In this document: positions 42,579 to 51,505 of the stretch, piece after piece
How positions within the stretch are numbered: the stretch's first letter is position 1
Layout: each line of letters begins with the position of its first letter
Assembly: GCF_014205225.1 (NCBI RefSeq)
Contig: NZ_JACHNB010000001.1
Span: forward strand, 7,917,501-7,981,500
Length of the DNA: 64,000 bases
Direction of reading: 5' to 3'
Source: Actinoplanes octamycinicus
GTDB taxonomy: Bacteria > Actinomycetota > Actinomycetes > Mycobacteriales > Micromonosporaceae
Notes under the pieces: generated by a model
What the model was told of the DNA's origin: nothing
Database searches by the model: none
Seen by the model: only the letters and a program-made list of their open reading frames with translations
Translations under genes and position numbers: made by a program

Positions 42579-44519
42579 TCAGCTAATGGTCAGGCCGTCG
42601 GGCAGGCCGTGCAGTGTCGTCCCGTCGAAGTCGACGGGGTGTCCGGCGATCCGCAGCCCGGTGACCGCGGGGGCGTCCGGCATGGGGCGCAGCAGCACCC
42701 GCCCGCCTGGCACGTCCGGCTCCAGGCCCATCCACGCCTGCAGGATCAGCACGGCTGCGGCCGCCGACCACGCCTGCGGGTGGCACGACGCGGGGTAGGG
42801 CACCGGCCGGCTCATCTCGGTGCGGGCGTCGCCGCCGTACAGCTCGGGGATCCGGAAGCCGAACGCCTCGCCGGCGGTGAGCAGGCCGTCGATGAGCTTC
42901 GCCGCCTCGGCGGCGAAGCCGGCGCGGGCGAGACCCGCGGCGACGATCGCGGTGTCGTGTGCCCAGATCGAGCCGCAGTGGTACGACAGGGGCGCGAAGC
43001 CCCGGTCGCCGGCGGACATCGTGCGCAGCCCGTAGCCGCCGGACATCGCCTCGGACGCCAGCGCGGCGGCGACCCGGCGTTCCTCGTCGGCGTTCAGCAG
43101 ACCGGTGCCGAGCAGGTGGCCGATGTTGCTGGTCAGCGCGTCGACCGGCCGCTTGTCGCGGTCCAGGGCAAGCGCCGGGTACGCGCCGTCGCGCACCCAG
43201 AAGGAGGCTCGGAAGCGGTCGGCGAGCCGGGCCGCGTACGTCCGCCAGCGGTCGCCGCCCGGGCGCCCGAACGCGTCGAGCAGGGCGGCGCCGTCCAGGG
43301 CCGCACGGTACGCGTACCCCTGCACCTCGGCCAGCGCGATCGGCGCCTGCGCGATGCGCCCGTCGTGGAAGCGCACGGCGTCACCGGAGTCCTTCCAGCC
43401 CTGGTTGGCCAGCCCGCGCCCGGTGGTGTCCAGGTATTCCAGGAAGCCGTCGCCGTCGGGGTCGGCGTGCTCGGCCAGCCAGTCGAGAGCCGCCTCCAGG
43501 TGCGGCAGCAGCGCCACGATGTCGGCCGGGGCGTGGCCCCAGCGCCACGCGTCGTGCAGCAGGCTGATCCAGAGCGGGGTGGCGTCGATCGTGCCGTAGT
43601 AGACGGCCGGCAGCCGCAGTCCCTGCTCGGGGAGCGCGAAGTCGGCTCGGCGCAGTTCGTGCATGATCTTGCCAGGGGCCTCGCCGGTCTCCGGGTCGGC
43701 CTTGGCGCCCTGCCGGCGGGCGAGCGCCCGCAGCGTGCCGATCGCCAGCTCGGTGCCGAGCGGCAGCAGCATGCGCGCCGCCCACAGGCTGTCGCGGCCG
43801 AACAGCGTGAGGTACCACGGCACACCGGCGCCGAGGAACGTGTCGCCCTCGTCGGTCGTGGTGGTCAGCTTCAGCGCCGTCAGGTCGTCGAGCGACTGGG
43901 TGACCAGCCGCTGGAGCCGGTGGTCGCGCGCCCGCACCACGGGCCTGGAGAACGCGCCGCCGGTGCCGGGCCGCATCACCGCCGCGGGGTCGTCCACCGT
44001 CAGCCGCCAGCGCAGCACTGTGCTCTCGCCGGGTGCGATCGTGATCGTGCGGCGCAGGTCGCCATCGATGCGCACCGCGATGCCTTCGCGCTCCCACGTC
44101 GCGCCCCCGGCCCGGCCCGACTTGACCACCTCGATCGGCGCCAGGTCACTCGCCGTCTCCACGGTGACCTCGGTGGTGACCGGCTCGCTCGCGGTCGAGC
44201 TGATGATGATCTCCTCGTCCAGGCCGCCGGGCCGGACCCGGCGGATGCGGTCGACCCGCACGGTGGGGTCGGGGGTGCGGTCGCCGAGCCAGCGGGCCAG
44301 TCCGACGAATCGGGTCGCGCCCGGGCCGGCGGGGGCGTGCCCGATCGGCTCGGGTTCGCGGCCGTCGAGCCGCAGCACACCGGTCGAGAGCACCCGCGCG
44401 TCGGCGTGGAACAGGCCCTGCACGCCGCTCGCCCGGATCTGGCCGTCGGTGCCGGACAGGGCCGCGGTCGGCGCCGCCAGCGTCGGGACCAGGTCGTGCA
44501 ACAGCGGTTGCAGAGTCAT
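42579..44519 (-). CDS. Glycogen-debranching-like amylo-alpha-1,6-glucosidase
   Basis: A 646-residue cytoplasmic enzyme. The N-terminal glycogen-debranching beta domain (about 15-225) includes RASGVQGLFHADARVLSTGV and FVGLARWLGDRTPDPT. The (alpha/alpha)6 barrel (about 255-620) includes GAGVPWYLTLFGRDSLWAAR, PGKIMHELRRADFALPEQGL, GWKDSGDAVRFHDGR and YHCGSIWAHDTAIVAAGLAR, with Asp/Glu in FGRDS and WKDSGD likely involved. It could act on alpha-glucan or oligosaccharide imported by the neighbouring ABC system. It is divergent from a LacI regulator with two operators between. Confidence 0.87.
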   Translation of the reverse strand: MTLQPLLHDLVPTLAAPTAALSGTDGQIRASGVQGLFHADARVLSTGVLRLDGREPEPIGHAPAGPGATRFVGLARWLGDRTPDPTVRVDRIRRVRPGGLDEEIIISSTASEPVTTEVTVETASDLAPIEVVKSGRAGGATWEREGIAVRIDGDLRRTITIAPGESTVLRWRLTVDDPAAVMRPGTGGAFSRPVVRARDHRLQRLVTQSLDDLTALKLTTTTDEGDTFLGAGVPWYLTLFGRDSLWAARMLLPLGTELAIGTLRALARRQGAKADPETGEAPGKIMHELRRADFALPEQGLRLPAVYYGTIDATPLWISLLHDAWRWGHAPADIVALLPHLEAALDWLAEHADPDGDGFLEYLDTTGRGLANQGWKDSGDAVRFHDGRIAQAPIALAEVQGYAYRAALDGAALLDAFGRPGGDRWRTYAARLADRFRASFWVRDGAYPALALDRDKRPVDALTSNIGHLLGTGLLNADEERRVAAALASEAMSGGYGLRTMSAGDRGFAPLSYHCGSIWAHDTAIVAAGLARAGFAAEAAKLIDGLLTAGEAFGFRIPELYGGDARTEMSRPVPYPASCHPQAWSAAAAVLILQAWMGLEPDVPGGRVLLRPMPDAPAVTGLRIAGHPVDFDGTTLHGLPDGLTIS

Positions 44520-44589
44520 GGGGACACCTCTCGTATTGCCGTCTTGACAGCTTGTCGCCGGGCGGGCAAAGTGCGAAACACTCCCGCAA

Positions 44590-44633
44590 CTTGAACGATC
44601 CAATCCTGCCGCATCGGAATTTGATCGTTCAAG
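44590..44633. promoter_or_regulatory. Two LacI-type operators
   Basis: CTTGAACGATC (44590-44600) and GATCGTTCAAG (44623-44633) are perfect inverted copies. Each lies in a near-palindromic LacI site, TTGAACGATCCAA and TTTGATCGTTCAA, centred on CG. The centres are 30 bp apart. They sit between the debranching gene and lacI-type gene, and probably control both. Confidence 0.72.
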
Positions 44634-44651
44634 ACCTAGGAAGGCAATCCG

Positions 44652-45656
44652 GTGGAAAAGGTTACGATCGACACGGTCGCCCGGCGAGCCGGCGTGTCCC
44701 GCCAAACAGTGTCCAATGTGATCAATACGCCCGACATCGTGCGCGCCGAGACCCGTGCGCGGGTGCGCGAGGCGATCACCGCCCTCGGCTACCGGGTCAA
44801 CCGGGCGGCCCGGCAGATGCGTACCGGCCGTTCCCGGCTGATCGCAGTCCGCATCGAGCCGGCCCGCGACGGCATCAACGGCTCCGTGCTCGACCGCTTC
44901 CTGCACGGCCTCACCGATGCCGCGGCACCCGCCGGTTACCGGGTCATGCTTTACACCGCGGCGGACGACGCCGAGGAGATCGCCACCTACGACGACCTCC
45001 TCACGGCGCACGACCTGGACGGATTCGTGCTGACCAGCACCCACCACGGCGACCCGCGCACGTCCTGGCTCGCGGCGCGTGACGTGCCGTTCGTGACGTT
45101 CGGCCGCCCCTGGGGCGCCCCCGAGACGCACGCCTGGGTCGACGTGGACAACGCGGCCGGCACCGAAGCCGCCACCAGCCGGCTGCTCGCCACCGGGCAC
45201 CGGCGCATCGGTTTCGTGGGCTGGCCCGCCGGCTCCGGCGTCGGCGACGCCCGCCGCGAGGGCTGGGCCCGCACCCTGGCGTCGTCCGGGCCGGACGCGC
45301 CGGCTTGCCTCGACGACCTCGCGGTCGCCACCGTGGACGGCATCGACACCGGCGCGGCAGCCGCTCGTGACCTGCTCACCCGTCCCGTCCCGCCGACGGC
45401 CCTGGTCTGCGCCAGCGACTCGCTCGCCCTCGGCGCCCTCGCCGCCGCGCGCGAGCTCGGCCGCTACTGCGCGGTGGTTGGCTTCGACGACACCGCCGTT
45501 GCGCAGGCCGTCGGCCTGACCAGCGTCAGTCAGCCGCTCGCCGCCGCCGCCGCCCGCTGTATGGATCTGCTGGCCGAGATCCTCGACGGCGGCGGCCCGG
45601 CAACACCGGCACGCGCCCTACTCCAGCCGTCTTTGGTGCTTCGTCAGACGGCCTGA
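44652..45656 (+). CDS. LacI-family transcriptional regulator
   Basis: A 334-residue repressor. HTH: VTIDTVARRAGVSRQTVSNV, IVRAETRARVREAITALGY and a hinge ARQMRTGRSRL. The periplasmic-binding-like ligand domain follows (about 62-330), including LDGFVLTSTHHGD and VVGFDDTAVAQAVGLTSVSQ. GTG 44652 follows AGGAAGG. It is followed 33 bp downstream by the sugar ABC importer genes; the inducer is probably the transported sugar. Confidence 0.93.
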   Translation: MEKVTIDTVARRAGVSRQTVSNVINTPDIVRAETRARVREAITALGYRVNRAARQMRTGRSRLIAVRIEPARDGINGSVLDRFLHGLTDAAAPAGYRVMLYTAADDAEEIATYDDLLTAHDLDGFVLTSTHHGDPRTSWLAARDVPFVTFGRPWGAPETHAWVDVDNAAGTEAATSRLLATGHRRIGFVGWPAGSGVGDARREGWARTLASSGPDAPACLDDLAVATVDGIDTGAAAARDLLTRPVPPTALVCASDSLALGALAAARELGRYCAVVGFDDTAVAQAVGLTSVSQPLAAAAARCMDLLAEILDGGGPATPARALLQPSLVLRQTA

Positions 45657-45689
45657 ACCGCTCCCTTCACCGCTTCCCAGGAGACAACC

Positions 45690-46940
45690 ATGACCAGAGA
45701 CAGACTGCGCGCCGTCGCCTTGGCCGCGTTCACGGCCGGTTCGCTCGTCGCCGCGTCGGCGTGCGGCAGCGGCTTCGACGACCAGAGCGCTGACACCACC
45801 CAGCAGAAGAGCGGGCCCGCCGATCTCCAGATCATGATCGGCTCGTCCGGCGACGCGGAGACCAAGGCAGTGCGGGACGCCGCCGCGAAGTGGGCCACCG
45901 CCAGCGGCAACAAGGCCACCGTGACCCCGGCGCAGGACATCGTCCAGCAGCTCGGCCAGGCGCTCGCCGGCAGCACCCCGCCGGACGTCTTCTACGTGGA
46001 CGCCGCCCGGTTCGCCGACTACGCCAGCGTCGGCGCGCTCGAGCCGTACGCGCAGGACATGGCCGGCGCCGACGCCTTCCTGCCCAACCTGCGTCAGTCG
46101 TTCACCCGCGACGGCAAGCTGTACTGCCTGCCCAAGGACACCTCGACCCTGGCGCTGCAGATCAACACCGACCTGTGGAACAAGGCCGGCCTGACCGACG
46201 CCGACATCCCCACCACCTGGGCCCAGCTCACCGCCGCGGCGCAGAAGCTGAAGGCGTCCGGCGTCACCCCGCTGGCCATCGGTGACACCCGCGACCGGAT
46301 CGGCGCGTTCCTGGTGCAGAGCGGCGGCTGGTGGGTCAGCGCGGACGGCAAGCAGCCCACCGCCGACACGCCGCAGAACGAGCAGGCGCTGGCGTACGTG
46401 CAGAAGCTGCTCAAGGACGGCCTCGCCGCGTACCCCAAGGCGCTTGACGCCGGCTGGGCCGGCGAGGCCTTCGGCAAGGGCAAGGCGGCCATGACCATCG
46501 AGGGCAACTGGATCAAAGGCGCACTGAAGAGCGACTTCCCGAACATCAAGTACACGGTCCGGGAGCTGCCGGCCGGCCCGAAAGGCCAGGGCACCCTGTC
46601 GTTCACCCAGTGCTGGGGCATCGCGGCGAAGAGCAAGTTCAAGGACCAGGCGGTCAAGTTCGTCGAGGCGATGACCACCACCGATCAGCAGATGGCTTTC
46701 GCCACCGCCTTCGGCGTGATGCCGTCGCGGCAGGACGCCCAGACCACCTACCAGCAGCAGTACGCAGAGGATGCCGCCTACATCGCCGGCGCGAAATACG
46801 CGCAGGGCCCGGTCAACGCGCCGAAGATGGACAGTGTATTGGCCGATCTCGACGCGGGTCTGCAGGGCCTTGCCGCCGGCGACCCGAAGGCGGTCCTGCA
46901 GCGCTTCGACAAGAACGCCAAGACCGCCCTCGGCGGCTGA
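45690..46940 (+). CDS. ABC sugar-transporter solute-binding lipoprotein
   Basis: A 416-residue family-1 extracellular solute-binding protein. The signal peptide ends at VAASAC (lipobox, Cys25). The mature domain has TPPDVFYVDAARFADYASVG, KLYCLPKDTSTLALQINTDL and FGKGKAAMTIEGNWIKGALK, typical of CUT1 systems for oligosaccharides. AGGAGACAACC precedes the ATG. It is the first gene of a three-gene transporter unit after lacI. Confidence 0.93.
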   Translation: MTRDRLRAVALAAFTAGSLVAASACGSGFDDQSADTTQQKSGPADLQIMIGSSGDAETKAVRDAAAKWATASGNKATVTPAQDIVQQLGQALAGSTPPDVFYVDAARFADYASVGALEPYAQDMAGADAFLPNLRQSFTRDGKLYCLPKDTSTLALQINTDLWNKAGLTDADIPTTWAQLTAAAQKLKASGVTPLAIGDTRDRIGAFLVQSGGWWVSADGKQPTADTPQNEQALAYVQKLLKDGLAAYPKALDAGWAGEAFGKGKAAMTIEGNWIKGALKSDFPNIKYTVRELPAGPKGQGTLSFTQCWGIAAKSKFKDQAVKFVEAMTTTDQQMAFATAFGVMPSRQDAQTTYQQQYAEDAAYIAGAKYAQGPVNAPKMDSVLADLDAGLQGLAAGDPKAVLQRFDKNAKTALGG

Positions 46941-46946
46941 GCACTC

Positions 46947-48023
46947 GTGACGACCACCGCGAACCGCGGGGCGCGGGGTGACGAACGCCGGGCAGGCTGG
47001 TTCTTCGTCACCCCGATCGTCCTCATCCTCGGCCTCTTCATGCTGCTGCCCATCCTCATGGCGCTGTGGACGAGCCTGACCGACTGGAACGGCCAGGGCA
47101 GCCCGTTCGCCGGCGACGTGCCGTTCGTCGGCCTGGACAACTACACGCAGCTGTTCGCCACCGACGACCTGGCCCGGCTCGACTTCATGACCAGTCTGCG
47201 CAACAACGCCTACTACGTGCTGTTCGTGGTGCCGATCCAGACCGCGCTGGCTCTCGGCCTGGCCCTGGTCGTCAACAACCGGCTGCTGCGCGGCAAGGGC
47301 TTCTTCCGTACGGCCTTCTACTTCCCCTCGGTGACCAGCTCGGTCGCGATCAGCGTGGTGTTCCTGTTCATGTTCGCCAACGGCGGCGCGATCAACGCGG
47401 TGCTCTCCGCCTTCGGCGTCAGCGGCCCGCAGTGGTTCTCCGACTCGCGCGGCGTGCTGCACCTGCTCCTCGGCCGGATCGGCGTGGTCGATCCGACGGC
47501 GCCGCCATCGGTTCTGACCGAGCACGGCATCCTCGGCCTGAGCTGGTGGGACTGGGCCTCCGGCCCGAGCGTGGCGATGTGCGCGATCATCGCGCTCGTC
47601 GTCTGGACCACCTCGGGAACCTTCATGCTGATGTTCCTCGCGGCGCTGCAGAACGTCCCGGTTCAGCTCGACGAGGCCGGGATGATCGACGGAGCCAGCC
47701 GCTGGCAGCGCTTCATCTACATCACCCTGCCGCAGTTGCGGCCGACCACCTTCCTGGTGATGACGCTCGGCCTGATCGGAACGTGGCAGGTCTTCGACCA
47801 GATCTACGTGATGAGCCAGGGCAACCCGGCGAAGACCACGCTCACGCCCGCGTTCCTGTCCTACCGGACCGCGTTCCGCGATTTCGACTACGGCTCCGGC
47901 GCGGCGATCTCATTCGTCCTGTTCCTCATCATCGTGCTGCTGACCCTGCTGCAGCGCCGGGTGATGCGCGAGCGCAACGAACCGGGCGGCCGCGGGGCCG
48001 GCCCGGCCCGAAGGAGGGTTTGA
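46947..48023 (+). CDS. ABC sugar-transporter permease (MalF type)
   Basis: A 358-residue membrane protein with six predicted helices plus an N-terminal cytoplasmic tail. The EAA loop is EAGMIDGASRWQRFIYITLP. The periplasmic loop between helices 3 and 4 is enlarged (about 150-205). It works with the next permease and the binding protein; no ATPase is encoded here, so a shared MsiK-like ATPase is probably used, as in Streptomyces CUT1 systems. Start GTG 46947; stop overlaps the next ATG (TGATG). Confidence 0.93.
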   Translation: MTTTANRGARGDERRAGWFFVTPIVLILGLFMLLPILMALWTSLTDWNGQGSPFAGDVPFVGLDNYTQLFATDDLARLDFMTSLRNNAYYVLFVVPIQTALALGLALVVNNRLLRGKGFFRTAFYFPSVTSSVAISVVFLFMFANGGAINAVLSAFGVSGPQWFSDSRGVLHLLLGRIGVVDPTAPPSVLTEHGILGLSWWDWASGPSVAMCAIIALVVWTTSGTFMLMFLAALQNVPVQLDEAGMIDGASRWQRFIYITLPQLRPTTFLVMTLGLIGTWQVFDQIYVMSQGNPAKTTLTPAFLSYRTAFRDFDYGSGAAISFVLFLIIVLLTLLQRRVMRERNEPGGRGAGPARRRV

Positions 48024-48928
48024 TGGCAGTCTCCACCGCCACCCGCACGGCGCCGGCCCCGCCGGCGGGCCCGACCCGGCGGGCCGGCGAGGGCTCCGGG
48101 CGCGTGCTGGCCTCGCGGTTCGCGGGGTACACGATCCTCGTCTTCTTCTCGCTGGTCTTCCTCTACCCGTTCGTCATCCAGATCGCGAACTCGTTCAAGA
48201 CCGAGGCCGACGCGGCCGCGCACCCGCTATCGCCGGTGCCGGAGCCGTTCACCGCCGAGTCGATGACCCGGATCTTCGAGGGCACCGCGTTCCCCACCTG
48301 GCTGGGCAACTCGGTGCTGGTCACCGTGGTCGTCACGCTGTCGCGGGTGCTGCTCGACTCGATGGCCGGCTACGCGCTGTCGCGGCTGCGGTTCCGCGGC
48401 CGCGGTCCGCTCTTCGCCGCCGTCATCGCGCTCATGGCCGTGCCGCCGGTCGTGCTGCTCATCCCGAAGTTCCTGGTCCTCAACCAGCTCGGCATCTACA
48501 ACAGCTACGCCGCGCTGATCGTGCCGCTCATGGCGGACGCGGCCGGTGTGTTCATCATGAAGCAGTTCTTCGACTCGGTGCCGGCCGGCGTGGAGGAGGC
48601 GGCCCGCATCGACGGCGCGGGCCCGTTCCGGACCTACTGGTCAGTGGTGCTGCCGATGGCCAGACCGGCCCTCATCACGCTGACCATCCTGTCCTTCCAA
48701 GGCTCGTGGAACGAGTTCCCGCACACCCTCGTGGCCGTGCAGAACCCCGGGCTGTTCACCCTGCCGCGCGGACTCGCCGACCTGGTCAGCGGCTCGCTCG
48801 GGGCCGGCACCCAGTACCCGCTCAAACTCGGCGCGGCACTGCTGGCCACGATCCCCGTCGCGATCATCTTCGTGGCCTTCCAGCGGTACTTCGTCCGGGA
48901 CGCCAACGAGGGAGCCGACAAGGGTTGA
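48023..48928 (+). CDS. ABC sugar-transporter permease (MalG type)
   Basis: A 301-residue permease with six predicted helices. FAGYTILVFFSLVFLYPFVI is helix 1 and the EAA loop is EEAARIDGAGPFRTYWSVVL. AAGGAGGG precedes the ATG, which overlaps the upstream stop by one base. It ends the operon. No ATP-binding subunit follows. Confidence 0.93.
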   Translation: MAVSTATRTAPAPPAGPTRRAGEGSGRVLASRFAGYTILVFFSLVFLYPFVIQIANSFKTEADAAAHPLSPVPEPFTAESMTRIFEGTAFPTWLGNSVLVTVVVTLSRVLLDSMAGYALSRLRFRGRGPLFAAVIALMAVPPVVLLIPKFLVLNQLGIYNSYAALIVPLMADAAGVFIMKQFFDSVPAGVEEAARIDGAGPFRTYWSVVLPMARPALITLTILSFQGSWNEFPHTLVAVQNPGLFTLPRGLADLVSGSLGAGTQYPLKLGAALLATIPVAIIFVAFQRYFVRDANEGADKG

Positions 48929-49219
48929 GGCATGGCCCGGCGGTCGTCGTCGCCGCCGTCTCCATCGGGATTCGTCAGGTCTGTAGGTGGCGGAGCCCCG
49001 GACGATCCGACCTTTCGGAGCCGTCTCGGCCGCGCCTGTTCCGCACACTTTCCACCATCGACCGCCACCTTGGATCAGAAGCAAAGGCTCGAAGGCGTCA
49101 ATCAGACGGCAGGGATTGTCACCTCGATCCATGCCGTGCGCTGCGGGTATGCCCGGTTGCCCGGGGAAGCGGCGACTCAGCTAGTGCGTTGGCCACGAAC
49201 GTTCACCGGGTCTGATCCG

Positions 49220-49430
49220 TCAGGCGGCCTTCGTTCGGGGCCGGCCCCAGCGTTGTTGTCGTTCGCTGCGGACCCGGGCTCGTTCGCGGCGTTGCGCGGC
49301 GAGGACGTCGGGGTGTCGGGCGTTGGCGTTGCGCCATCGCAGGTATTTCTGCAGTGCGCGGGCCAGGACGGTGTGGTTCGGGTGGTTGGTCCTCGCCCTG
49401 CCCAGACGAACCAATGCCGGGGCAGATTGC
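49220..49430 (-). pseudogene. C-terminal remnant of a transposase
   Basis: The minus strand encodes NHTVLARALQKYLRWRNANA, then RHPDVLAAQRRERARVRSER and RWGRPRTKAA before a stop at 49220. I recall this tail from actinomycete IS630-type transposases. The catalytic DDE core is absent and the upstream frame is unrelated, so only the 3' end remains. Family assignment is tentative. Confidence 0.45.
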
Positions 49431-49478
49431 GTTGTTCTGACCCAGTCCGATCGGATCGCGGCATGAGAGTGAAGCTGC

Positions 49479-49720
49479 CTATTGGACCTGACCGGCCACG
49501 GCCAGCGGCGATAGCCGGTACAGCGCCTTGCCGGCCGCGACATCCTCGGCCGTGAGGTCCAGCAAACCCGGCTGCCCGTCGACGTAGTCGACGGCGGTCG
49601 CTGTCACACCGTCAGAGACAGCGGCGAAGTAGTCGGTCAGTACAGACCTCGGAGCACTGCACGCGAGCGAACATCGCCTCGTCGGCACGACCGCCCACTA
49701 ACCGCCATCCCCAGACGTCA
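49479..49720 (-). pseudogene. Frameshifted fragment of an unknown gene
   Basis: The C-terminal part reads DYFAAVSDGVTATAVDYVDG then QPGLLDLTAEDVAAGKALYR and LSPLAVAGQVQ, ending at 49479. Upstream of about 49640 the same protein seems to continue in another frame (ADEAMFARVQCSEV), suggesting a frameshift. Codon use is coding-like but no family is recognised. Confidence 0.4.
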
Positions 49721-49808
49721 CGGACGCGTAGCGAGCACCGGCCGGCAAGAGGATGCCTCTGAGATGGGCTCGCCTCTCCAATGACCGTGCGCTAACGTCC
49801 TTCCGCGC

Positions 49809-49914
49809 GCCGGGCAAAGGCACATGGGAAGGGTGCGTCATATTCAATTATGTTGCCCAAGATGCAGGCTGTCGCCTGCGGAGGCATGAGCCGGTTCGAG
49901 TCCGGTAGCCCGGC
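49809..49914 (+). tRNA. tRNA-like element, possible unusual tRNA(UCA)
   Basis: The ends pair perfectly: GCCGGGC (49809-49815) with GCCCGGC (49908-49914). A T-arm CCGG-TTCGAGT-CCGG (49891-49905) precedes the 3' strand. Between them are a D-like arm GCAC/GTGC (49820-49836), a stem CATA/TATG around TTCAAT (49839-49852; UCA anticodon in loop) and a long variable-type arm GCAGGC-TGTC-GCCTGC (49864-49879). The 106-nt length and long arm recall tRNA-Sec or allo-tRNAs, but the anticodon stem is short. It could be a decayed or unusual tRNA. No CCA is encoded. Confidence 0.4.
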
Positions 49915-50003
49915 GCGCCTGCTCAGCGGCAAAACAATGCGTTGCCGGAATCTGCGCGGAGGCACCACGGCAGCTCGTCGTGGCGGGGTCATACGATTTC
50001 GCC

Positions 50004-50927
50004 ATGACATCGCGCGATGATGCCCTGGGCATCATGACAGAGCGGTTCCCGCTGGTCGCGGAGAGGATTCAGCGGCTCTGGGGACTGCGACTGCCACGTC
50101 ATGTCGCGGTATTCGCGGCTCTCGCGGCCAGCGACGGCGGTGCCCTTAACGAGATGGGCATCTCGCCCTGGGGAGTCACCGACTATTTCCGTGACGACGG
50201 CCTCGACCGGCGCGGCCGTGACGGGCTCGACCCGCGGTTGCACGCCCGCTTTCGCTGCGACCCGGCCGAATTCGTGACGGTAATGAGCGGTGGCTCCGAC
50301 GGGCTGCACTATGGGCTCTGGTTCGACGACCCAGCCGAGTTACCCACGGTTATCGCCCGCAACTACGCCCGCGACTCGGCCGAGACCTGGGCGTCTACCG
50401 CGCCGACGCTGCTCCGCGTAGTGCGCGAGGAGGTGGACAGGTTCCTGAGCGACTACGGCGATGAGCGGGAGGAAGCCGAGCGCGTCACTCCGCTGATCGA
50501 TGCCCTCGGGTGGTATGCGGCTGCCGACGAAGCGGCACTACGGCAAGACGGACCGCCCCGCTTGGTGTCGGCGCCACGGTCCTACCTCGCCGTATCTCTG
50601 ATGCCCCTGTTACCGCAGGGCAGCGGGGACCCGCAGGTAGCCGCATCTGGTTCCCGCCTCGACGCCTTTCAGAAAGATCCGGCCCAGGCCGCTGAGTGGA
50701 TCGCCCAGGCCCGCCGCCAGCTCGCCGCGGGGCAGCCCGCGCTTGCGCTCGCTGTCGGCAGTGAACTGCACTGGCTTGACCTCGACGTGCACCGGCAGGC
50801 CGGCCTGGACCTGCTCCTCGGCGCCTACCATGCGCTCGGCCGTGACGCCTTAGCCGAGATCGCCACGGTCCACGCCGCTCACCGCGACCTCCGCTCGGTC
50901 GAGGTGCTGATCACCGATGGATTCTGA
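50004..50927 (+). CDS. HPF1-like (DUF2228) ADP-ribosylation-family protein
   Basis: A 307-residue protein. The segment FPLVAERIQRLWGLRLPRHV, GISPWGVTDYFRDDGLDRRG, LHARFRCDPAEFVTVMSGGS, HYGLWFDDPAELP and ARNYARDSAETW resembles bacterial members of the family of histone PARylation factor 1, annotated as 'ADP-ribosylation family protein'. Eukaryotic HPF1 completes the PARP active site. No PARP-like gene is adjacent. ATG 50004 is used; an ATG at 50034 and a GTG at 49980 are alternatives. Confidence 0.65.
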   Translation: MTSRDDALGIMTERFPLVAERIQRLWGLRLPRHVAVFAALAASDGGALNEMGISPWGVTDYFRDDGLDRRGRDGLDPRLHARFRCDPAEFVTVMSGGSDGLHYGLWFDDPAELPTVIARNYARDSAETWASTAPTLLRVVREEVDRFLSDYGDEREEAERVTPLIDALGWYAAADEAALRQDGPPRLVSAPRSYLAVSLMPLLPQGSGDPQVAASGSRLDAFQKDPAQAAEWIAQARRQLAAGQPALALAVGSELHWLDLDVHRQAGLDLLLGAYHALGRDALAEIATVHAAHRDLRSVEVLITDGF

Positions 50928-51028
50928 GAAAGCCGCACGAGACTGGACAGACACAGCCTCTCACCCGCCGCGCACTATCAGCGGCAGTTGAGTGCACGTG
51001 ATCAGGTCAGTCCGGCCGTCTCAAAGGC

Positions 51029-51397
51029 TCAGTCGCCAACCAGCCGCAGCGCCAGGTTCTGGTCATTGCTGCACCGTTCCGCAAGGTTACGTACTGCCTC
51101 GATCACCTTGCGTTCCCCTTGGTCCACGGCCGCAGTAAGCATCTGGTCGAGCTCACTCAGGAACTGCGGCATCTCACCCGACGACAGCTCCATGGCTCCG
51201 TAAGGGTCGATACGGTCAAGCATCGGCGTCGACCTGCGGCGCTGCGCACGTTCGACAGCCTGGGCGAATCGGAAGCCCGTGTCGCCGACGGTCGCCAGCT
51301 CGACGGACCGGCGTCGCTGAAAGCTCGTGCCCTCCTGCTCGAACATGAAAAGCTCAACATCAAGGCCCACGCGGGCGAGAGTACCGCTGCGCGCCAT
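51029..51397 (-). CDS. Hypothetical protein, 122 aa
   Basis: An unrecognised soluble protein. Segments are MARSGTLARVGLDVELFMFE, a helical block with RFAQAVERAQRRR, then MLDRIDPYGAMELSSGEMPQ and a C-terminal helix (RKVIEAVRNLAERC). It stands alone between the HPF1-like and DUF6928-like genes in the accessory region. Coding potential is fair. Confidence 0.6.
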   Translation of the reverse strand: MARSGTLARVGLDVELFMFEQEGTSFQRRRSVELATVGDTGFRFAQAVERAQRRRSTPMLDRIDPYGAMELSSGEMPQFLSELDQMLTAAVDQGERKVIEAVRNLAERCSNDQNLALRLVGD

Positions 51398-51505
51398 CGC
51401 CGCCTTGTCCCCATCGGCATGAGTTCGAGACCGTACTTACCGGTCCAAGCCGTCGTGCTGTCAGCGGCAGATCCGTAAGTTGGCCCCGGGCATGTCGAGG
51501 CGGGG

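Larger units (their letters stand above)
48929..49979. other. Gene-poor junction with mobile-element and tRNA-like remains
   Basis: About 1 kb without an intact gene. From 48929 to 49200 I see nothing convincing. It then holds the transposase tail (49220-49430), a frameshifted fragment (49479-49720) and a tRNA-like structure (49809-49914). The tRNA-like element marks the start of an accessory region that runs to about 62.2 kb. Confidence 0.6.

Noticed and set aside
45690..48928. A missing ABC ATPase gene overlooked in the operon
   Set aside because: No Walker A/B or LSGGQ signature is found on either strand near the permeases; CUT1 systems in actinomycetes often share one ATPase.
48929..49215. 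Extension of genes into the region after the sugar permease
   Set aside because: Frames here have mixed codon use, no start signals and no family similarity.
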